In this document: positions 56,965-64,000 of the stretch, one piece after another
Layout: the number at the start of each line of letters is the position of its first letter
How positions within the stretch are numbered: position 1 is the first letter of the stretch
Origin: Bolinopsis microptera
Lineage: Eukaryota > Ctenophora > Tentaculata > Lobata > Bolinopsidae
Length of the DNA: 64,000 bases
Direction: 5' to 3'
Assembly (NCBI RefSeq): GCF_026151205.1
Contig: NC_087077.1
Span: 2,170,001 to 2,234,000 of the forward strand
Position numbers and translations under genes: made by a program
Notes under the pieces: generated by a model
Seen by the model: only the letters and a program-made list of their open reading frames with translations
The model's database searches: none
What the model was told of the DNA's origin: nothing

Positions 56965-59900
56965 TCGTGTGCTCCTGATAACACTTATCACAAACCAACA
57001 CAGGCGTGGTGTAGTTTTTCAGAGGTATACAAATTCTTTTACTCGCACAATTCCCGCAAAAAATATTCCCGCACGATCTACAGTGGTGTTTTCTCTTGAA
57101 CTTCAGCGCGTTAAACCTCTCATGGCAGAGGTGACAATTCTGGACGGCGTGATCCGGTACCCACACTACCGGTCCCTGTCGATCCTCCGCAAGCGTTTCT
57201 CTCCACCAATCAAATCGCAGGAAATATTCCCGCCACAACACCATGTGACGGAGTGATACCCGTGGGTTTATAGGGTCTGTACTAAGATAATACCGCTCGT
57301 TTGTAAGCTCTGTTCTCATGGCGTCCAGCACGTCCCACAGCTGGAGCCTGTCTGCGGAGGATCGCTCTTGAGGACAGTTCCTGAGGAAGGTAGTGGTCCA
57401 GCCGCTGCTGAACAGGTCACACAAAACAGTCAGGTACTCCTGAGTAAACTCAAACACGTCAGGGAACTGTACTAAGAACTGGTGGACTGCGTCCAGGAAG
57501 AGGAGGAATATTGGAGATTTCTGGCTGGGGTGGGCCATACCCAGTCTGTCGTGGAACCTGTGCCCAAAACTCAGCCACTCCCTCTCAACAAGTACTTGGA
57601 AGCCGGAATATGTACGATAGTAAGGGTCTACTAGTAACAGTGACAGTGAAGTTAGCTGACTCGTTCTATCCCATCCGTCCGAACAGTGCACCAGTGCCGC
57701 ACCACCCGCCACTAAGTGCTGACTCACGAAATACGCGCCGCGCACCACACTCTGCACGTGCAGTAACCACTGAGACTGCTCCAGGCGGGTCTCCCATTTG
57801 GTGTTGCTCGGAGCGTTGCACATAGCAGTGACTTTCTCGAAGCTGTCCCGGATAGCGTGGATATTGGCCATGTCAAGGAAGTTTAGTTTTGTGTTTTCGT
57901 AGTTGGCGACGTTTTCCATTCCTTTTCCTTTCATTTGGTTTCCTCTAGCTGCGATCTTAGACCTGAAATACAGAATTAATGTTGGTGATCTCGCCTTTCC
58001 ATCTGTCCTGGTTTAGGACTTTAGGTGAAATTAAAAATACATGAATAATATTTAGATAAACTAAGGAAATTAAATGAAGCATGAAGCGATGAAGATAAGA
58101 TGTCAGAAATTTGATATGTTTGACGTCAGTTTTTCAAATTTACGGTAGATGTAGAAGAAAAAGCCGTTTTTTAATATAATTATATCAAGTTGGTCACAGT
58201 CAGTCCATATCTTGCATCTGTCAAATCAAGTACCAACTGAGCTAGAATTTATAAAATTCAACTTATTCATTTTTATCCCGGTTCAAATGTCACGCTTATC
58301 TTTGAGGGTCTAGTTACATACTGTTTACTATGCACCAATCATTATCAACTGGTATTATTTTACAGTGCAGTTCTAAAATTAAACATCTGATCAATTCTAG
58401 ATAAGTAGACTGAATCCCGGATATGTTATTTCATTGTTTGTTCAAAACCTTTTCTTGCTTCTCCATATAAACATTCCCTTGTCTTATTTCACTATCCGCC
58501 ACAACATCAACATCAGCAATATGGGACAATCAAACTCTGCAACACAGAGCAAACACGTGCGGTTCACAGATCAGGATGAGATAAACGGAGCAGAGTCGTT
58601 AGATCCACAGACAATCATGCGAATATGTGTCCACTCAATCAACAACATCGTACGGTCAACCGATATAGGATCTGAAGTAGACCCATTTGTCGAGATAAGA
58701 GCAAACGACTTGCTGCTCGGAGCAACAGAGCCTAAGAGAAGCAAAACTATAACTTCAGTGGAACAGTCTTTTCATGTCAGAACAGAAAGAAGCCCAAAAA
58801 ACATGATCCTAAAGTTCTATTTGAAGGACAGGGATTATGGAAGTGAGGATGATATGCTAGGAGGAGGGTATTTCGATCTTGCGGAGGAGGACAGCACGTT
58901 GAAACAGACAGTTTATATGAAGTGGAAGGGAAAGGAGATCGCTAATATTGTTATAAGTGTGGACTTTCATAGTATTGCAGTCTTGAAGTAAATTGTTTTA
59001 GGTTTTCGTATGATTTGATAAAGATGGTGCATGTTATTTCTTTATTTTTTTTATCTGCACAATTTCAATTCTGATCATTTCAATGATCCACAGCATAAAA
59101 CTTTCTTTGCAAAATGAATAAATCAGATGTAAATTGATAAACATATATTTTTAACACCGAAAATTTCATTGATCTACTGAAGAGAAAAGTAAAAACTAAT
59201 TAAGTAAAATTGTTAAATAATTGATGAAGAATAAAATTGTAATCTATGATCTATTTATGGCAGAAAAACAAACCTTGCATCGAATATCATGAAAGGGAGC
59301 TCTTTCCCACTTTTATTTCTAGAGAGCGTCTGCACAGATTCCAGAAAGAGTTCATCTTCTTTGCAGTTTTTCTGTAGGATGCCTGTTCGTGGCTGTGCAC
59401 TTCGCATCAGAATCGCTCCTGAGTTATTCAGCCAGCTAAGAGCCGGAATCCTCCCTTTCGACCTGACACAAATTGGTTTTGAGGTTAAACACATCTCTAG
59501 TAGTACAGGTTAAAACTTTTAAAAGGGTTTGGTATAATGGTTAACCATCTGACTAATTTTGTGAACATTGTCATTACTGAAGACTAATAGGTATCTTTTT
59601 TCGCTCTTTTGAGAGGGTCGATCATATTCGATTATTTGACAACATTTTGTTTATTACACTGAGTGGAGACTCTCATTTGTCCCGAATAATCGAACATTAC
59701 CGAAGACTAGTAGACTACTGAAACTATCTCTCTGACTAACCGGAACATGATGACACTAACAAGGGAAGAGCCAGCTTGGACCGGTACGTAGAACAAAGGA
59801 GGATAGGATTTGCATTGTCTGTAGTTCGTGTTGTCCACCTTCGTCCACCCTCTCATATCACCTAGGATATCACCAAGTTACGTTATATATCCTCGTCTGA

Positions 59901-62900
59901 GATATAGTGGCGGATATGAAATATGTGGCGCTGTGCCACTTCGTGCTAAGGTACATTAGGACCCCAGCCTTATGGTAGTAAACAGAGATAACCATAAAAA
60001 GAGGGACCCGTTAGGAGCTTAATTTAATTAATTGCTGAAAATTAATTCTTCTTGTTCGAAGCTGGATATTAAATTATTTATTACAACATGTCATTTTTAA
60101 AGCTTTGAAAGCAGCAGCTAATTATTCGAACCCACAACTCTCACCCTGTCGATTGTGCTCCTTATCAAGATTATACCGAGTAAACCCCGCCCTCTTCTCC
60201 ACTGATATCTGCTTCAACAAGGAGTGACTGGGGGCACTCAACGTAGTGTTGTAGTGGTGGTATCGTATCCGCAACCGTAGGGCATCCATCTGCAGTTTCT
60301 TAGAGTGAGAGTGGATCTTTCTTTTGGGGGATTTTTGATCAGGTTCGTTCTCAGACTTTTGACTGGATTTTGATCCCCTGGAAGACTTTTGGCGTATTTT
60401 AGGTCACATGATTTTCTTCCAACCAGAGCAGGTTGATGATTTTATTAGTGTGAATACGGTTGTCCGTGGAAGTGCTTATAAGAAATTCCGTACCACCGAA
60501 AAGGGGAATCTCTTGGTGAACAATTGAATGCTTCAACACATCTGATTAAATTGAATAATTATAATTCCAATCTTTTAAAAACATATTATTGCGATCACTC
60601 TATAGTAACTCACCCCATAACCACTGAGGTAGCTTGTAAAGCTGGACACACTGGTGCCAGTAAACAATCTGGTACGAGGTTGGTCATCTGATACATCCAA
60701 ACTATCCACTGATTCCCCGTCAGAGAAATCTAGAATATGTTATAATTTTACTTTTATTTGATCTTAAAAGAAATTGAGTACATATTCAACCAAAATCATT
60801 CAAAACTTTGCATGTAAGACGTGTGCGCATGCTTTGTAGTGCGCCTTTCACATGAGTTTATCAAATGGGAAATTACAGTGTAATTATAGTGTAATTATAG
60901 TGTAATTATAGTGTAAATATAGTGTAATTACAATGTAATTATAGTGTTATCATAGTGTAACCGTACCAGTAACTTTAAAGGTGGGCAGGTCAAACATGTC
61001 GTCCTCACTAAACCCATCCTCTGGAAACTCAACCTTTAAACAAACAGAAAATATGAAACATTTCGAGTAATCATCTGGCAGACCAACCAAATATATTTTG
61101 TGAAATTCACTTACATCTTCAACAGGAACAATGAACATTAACATGCTGTTCTTGTGATGGAGCAGTTATTAATTGCAATCCACGTGTTAACACGTGGTTG
61201 CCACGTGTTAACCACGTGGTTGCCACGTGTTAACCACGTGGTTGCCACGTGTTAACCACGTGTTATTATTGATTTACTTGTCTTAACGTGTGCACATCTG
61301 TGTTATATAGCCGCTCAGCTGGAACACCTTCACCTTCACCTCCACCTCTATTAGAATACAAATCGTTTCCTAGCACGTCTTCGTCTGAAATACCCTGAAA
61401 ATTACTGATAAACATCTGAAAATTCCCAAAAAAAACATACAAGATAAAAACATACTATGTGTTATTAAAGTATGTGAGCCAGATTTTTCCAATTTTAGAC
61501 CCTCTCCTTCTCCTTACACAAAGCTTTTGTATATAAATTACAACTTTCCTAAATACTCTTCCTCCTAGGCTGCCTTAAGTTATAATATGCGAACGTTCAC
61601 TTATTAATATGACCAGATGACGTGAAACACAAAAAGCAGAGAACTTGCTAAATCTAACATATGGATCTGTGATAATCATAACATAAACTCACAATAAATT
61701 TAGTACTATGTCTGCAACCTTACTATTATTTTTTGACAATACAACGAGTGTCATTTCTTCTTGACCAATGAAATGGGTGGTAAAGGTGTTTCCGTATTTT
61801 AACATATTTATGATCATTGGTTTTTAACGAATTTCTCTCTCCTTAACAATTAAAGGTGTCAGTCGAGTAAGCGATAAAAAATAACAGGTGGTTAAAGTTG
61901 AGAATCCTTTGTCTGCTTCGTTGAAGACATCAGTTGTAGCTTACGTAATGCCCGGATTAACATCTGGTTTAGAGTCCCGTGAACAATGAACAATAGGGAC
62001 ATGTTCATTGAACGTGTCCCTATTTAAGTGCTATAAAATTGGTATTTTTATCTACATTTTTCATTCTCGTCTGTTCTAACTTCCATTATGAAGTTTCTGT
62101 GGACCTTCTTTATCCTCCTCCTAACAACTCCATCCCTTCAAACTAACTTGAAGATAGTCAACACAAGATATGGTTCTCTTAGACCGGAACCTTGTGCTAC
62201 AATATGTGCCGGAGAAACAGGACCCAACCCTTCATACACAAGATACAACGATGGACAGGTGGAGTTTCTTATCTTGGATATATACGTGAGCAAGTGCGGG
62301 TTTGTTGAAGTACCTATTGTTACAGTCCATCTGGAGGCTGATGTGACTTCTATAGCCCGGTGGACGCATTCAGCAAGCTTTGTTAGCCACTACAAGTTCA
62401 CACTGTACGTTACGTCGAATACGAAAACCACAATCCTCTATCAGGATTGGAATTTCAATGTTATGTGGAGTGCTTTTGGATACAATTGTTGAAGAAATTG
62501 TCTGAATTTTATTTTATCTTTATCTTAAAAAGTGTATTTATCTTTGTTTACAGTCACGAACAAGTTAACTTGGTGAGTTGTACAAAATGTAAATTCACCC
62601 AATTTTACTTGATTATTAAAATTTTAAAAACACAGAAACTTCTAGAATCAGCTAACCTGAAGGGACGTCGCCTCGTTTGCCTCCCCGTCACTTGAGCAAA
62701 TGTTGTCTGCTGAAAGGAAGGCTGAAATAGTTGTGTGTCTTTTTGGCCTTTCCTGTTTCGGGGGAGTCTTCATCTCCATCACCAGCTTATCTTCACCTGG
62801 TGGCAAAATAAACTCAATAATTAAAGTGATATTAGGTTTGCTTCGTTATCAAAAGATTGAGGATAATTCAATAGCGAAATTAACAGTCACTGATAACAAT

Positions 62901-63967
62901 TAAAAGAAGCTAACATATAATGATATAATTTTTAGCAGGAAAGTTTCTGAATGTTCAGAGTCACTCACCCTGCTGTTTGCCAACCACATTAAAGGTGTCC
63001 TCTATGTGCTTTTTAAACTTTTGTCTCCGCGACATGTCTGGGACAAATATCTTGACCGTTCTACAATCAGCACATTTAATGGTGTAACAGCATTGTTTCT
63101 TACTGCCCTGTGATAATAAACATTGCTTACTTTCAAGTATAATATATAGGCCCTGTTTAACGTCAGTTCAGAGAAAAACAGGGTTTCACCAAACACAAAC
63201 ACAACCTTTGACATTCAAATATCTGGTGACATCATTTGACATTTCTGTTGGTTATAACACTAAAAGGTTCGTTCATACCGTCTGAACGTAAGATTTAGTG
63301 ATGCCCAATATGTTCGAGAACGTAGTCCAGTTTGCCAGTCTTTTGTGTTCATCTTTCAAGGGGATCACCACCAATCTGTGGTGTCATGATCAAAATATGA
63401 GTTTGAAATTAGATTTTCAAATATTCACAGTATTGCGTGTATTTAAGTGAGAATAATCGGATACACAAATTAATAACAAATTACAGCACGCGACCACCTG
63501 GATTTAATTGCTCGCACTAAGCTGGCATTCGTTTGTCGTTGACGCGACCGACTGAGTAGGCTATCCACTCCGATAATCGTAACCGATAATTATCTCCGAT
63601 AATTCGTTTAAAAAAGTTATCTGTTTATCTAGATAAAACATATTTTTATCGGTATAAAAATTCACTAGATATTACCGAAAATACTGCCACAACACTGTAA
63701 AATTGTAAAGAAATATTAGTGTTTTTGCCTTCCCAAGTAATCCAAGAAACAGTCCCAAACGTCTTCTAGTATAGAAGACTAGTATAGTAGTATAGAAGAG
63801 GTAGTTTACTTAGATGTGAGCTTAAGAGGTTTATTTACATTTGTATACCTATGGAACTGTAGAACTGTATGAACTGTAGAAATCCAGAGAAAGTTATTGA
63901 CATTGTTCTCTTGAGGGTGCTGGCGTTTTACCTTACAACCATTCTGGAGACGGGAACGAGCATGTTA
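56954..63967 (-). CDS. FYVE-domain myotubularin phosphoinositide phosphatase (copy 2 plus upstream exons)
   Basis: Exons 5' to 3', open at the right: 63932-63967, 63279-63375, 62969-63050, 62657-62796, 61278-61394, 61115-61150, 60967-61033, 60614-60729, 60145-60385, 59761-59861, 59274-59494, 56954-57962. Phases agree throughout, giving about 753 residues so far. The last four exons encode the myotubularin phosphatase with active loop HCSDGWDRT and a C-terminal FYVE finger; the family removes the 3-phosphate of PI3P and PI(3,5)P2 on endosomes, and the FYVE order resembles MTMR3/4. The first eight exons are acidic and Ser-rich and I cannot recognise a PH-GRAM domain in them. The exons at 61115 and 63932 are the least certain. 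Two plus-strand genes are nested in its introns. The true start lies outside the window. Confidence 0.88.
58521..58991 (+). CDS. C2-like domain protein, N-myristoylation signal (copy 2)
   Basis: Second copy of the gene at 54157. The protein differs by four residues (T7A, A16T, N17D, M21I), all in the first 21; the remaining 135 are identical. The frame is open upstream to an ATG at 58434 because a TAG of copy 1 reads TTG here; that would add 29 residues beginning MFVQNLFLLLHINIP, a possible signal sequence that would remove the myristoylation site. The TATA box at 58466-58471 lies downstream of that ATG, so I keep the 58521 start. Confidence 0.75.
   Translation: MGQSNSATQSKHVRFTDQDEINGAESLDPQTIMRICVHSINNIVRSTDIGSEVDPFVEIRANDLLLGATEPKRSKTITSVEQSFHVRTERSPKNMILKFYLKDRDYGSEDDMLGGGYFDLAEEDSTLKQTVYMKWKGKEIANIVISVDFHSIAVLK
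60878..60960. repeat. 12-bp tandem repeat (gtgtaattatag), ~7 copies
   Basis: Runs up to 7 bp before the donor of the exon at 60967 in the minus-strand myotubularin gene. Confidence 0.92.
61181..61265. repeat. 22-bp palindromic tandem repeat (ccacgtgttaaccacgtgg)
   Basis: About four copies of a near-perfect palindrome with GTTAAC centre and CACGTG arms, in a myotubularin intron. Confidence 0.93.
61992..62024. promoter_or_regulatory. Inverted repeat just upstream of TATA (possible p53-family-like site)
   Basis: Arms aatagggacatgttc (61992-62006) and gaacgtgtccctatt (62010-62024) match at 14 of 15 positions around a 3-bp spacer. GGACATGTTC fits the RRRCWWGYYY decamer; the second decamer has one mismatch. 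It ends 8 bp before the TATA box of the gene at 62088. Confidence 0.5.
62032..62038 (+). promoter_or_regulatory. TATA box of the lectin-like gene
   Basis: TATAAAA begins 56 bp before the ATG at 62088. Confidence 0.6.
62088..62492 (+). CDS. Secreted H-type-lectin-like protein
   Basis: 134 residues, single exon. Residues 1-19 are a clear signal peptide (MKFLWTFFILLLTTPS). The mature protein has four cysteines (CATIC, KCGF and the terminal YNC) and the sequence CGFVEVPIVTVHLE, then ARWTHSASFV, YKFTLYV and a final NVMWSAFGY. The order Cys-Gly-Phe, Pro-x-Val, Trp, and W.A.G at the end recalls H-type lectin-like domains and a widespread family of small secreted animal proteins. Sugar binding is inference. 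The gene lies in the 1.3-kb myotubularin intron between 61394 and 62657, on the opposite strand, with its own TATA box and an upstream inverted repeat. Confidence 0.68.
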   Translation: MKFLWTFFILLLTTPSLQTNLKIVNTRYGSLRPEPCATICAGETGPNPSYTRYNDGQVEFLILDIYVSKCGFVEVPIVTVHLEADVTSIARWTHSASFVSHYKFTLYVTSNTKTTILYQDWNFNVMWSAFGYNC

Positions 63968-64000
63968 CTGTTAACAAGAGTCAAAAATACCGGCAGGGCA

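Larger units (their letters stand above)
56233..60612. repeat. Tandem segmental duplication, copy 2
   Basis: Second copy of the 4364-bp unit. It starts after the (AT)n run and ends at gtaactca, beyond which unique sequence completes the myotubularin exon at 60614. Small differences include an extra ~14 bp near 60478-60492 and a 9-bp insertion near 59628. Confidence 0.97.

Overview
The window is animal (metazoan) nuclear DNA. It has AT-rich spacers, spliced genes with GT-AG and some GC-AG introns, CR1/L2-type LINEs, a tRNA-derived SINE, hAT and TTAA-type DNA transposons, satellites and TTAGGG-type telomere-like repeats. Nothing prokaryotic is present. The mix (P2X7-like domain inside a transposon, arylsulfatase, secreted cysteine-rich and lectin-like proteins) fits a marine invertebrate or non-bilaterian animal; I cannot name the phylum from sequence alone.

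Layout. 1-4423: tandem satellite with nested periodicities, cut by a truncated LINE (to 5207). 5991-7385: two-exon secreted cysteine-rich peptide gene with a GC-AG intron that carries a tRNA-SINE. 7.7-12.7 kb: repeat-dense stretch with a hairpin, a 12-bp minisatellite, LINE remnants nested in each other, a decayed retroelement and a 707-bp foldback. 12958-13302: phosphohistidine phosphatase (PHPT1). 15966-27460: a seven-exon coiled-coil/acidic-tail protein whose 6.9-kb first intron holds a 945-codon LINE ORF and a 2.2-kb TTAA-flanked transposon encoding a P2X7-like domain. The last exon has a one-base frameshift.

28640-47644 (minus): an arylsulfatase B-like gene, a type II membrane-anchored enzyme. 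Thirteen common exons are fed by four candidate alternative first exons spread over 10 kb, all ending in the same phase. Its second common intron is filled by about 72 copies of a 57-bp repeat, each containing a copy of that intron's 3' splice site plus the first 36 nt of the transmembrane-coding exon.

51.9-60.6 kb: a 4364-bp direct tandem duplication carrying the last four exons of a FYVE-domain myotubularin (minus strand) and, nested in its intron on the plus strand, a small C2-like gene. Upstream exons of the myotubularin continue to the right edge (63.97 kb), with a second plus-strand nested gene (secreted H-type-lectin-like protein, 62088-62492). The three plus-strand small genes each have a TATA box about 50-70 bp before the ATG.

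The most unusual structures are the sulfatase locus (alternative first exons plus splice-acceptor satellite), the partial myotubularin/C2 duplication with contrasting divergence, and the P2X7-like transposon cargo. All splice models are by eye from open frames, splice sites and phase agreement; no transcript data were available.
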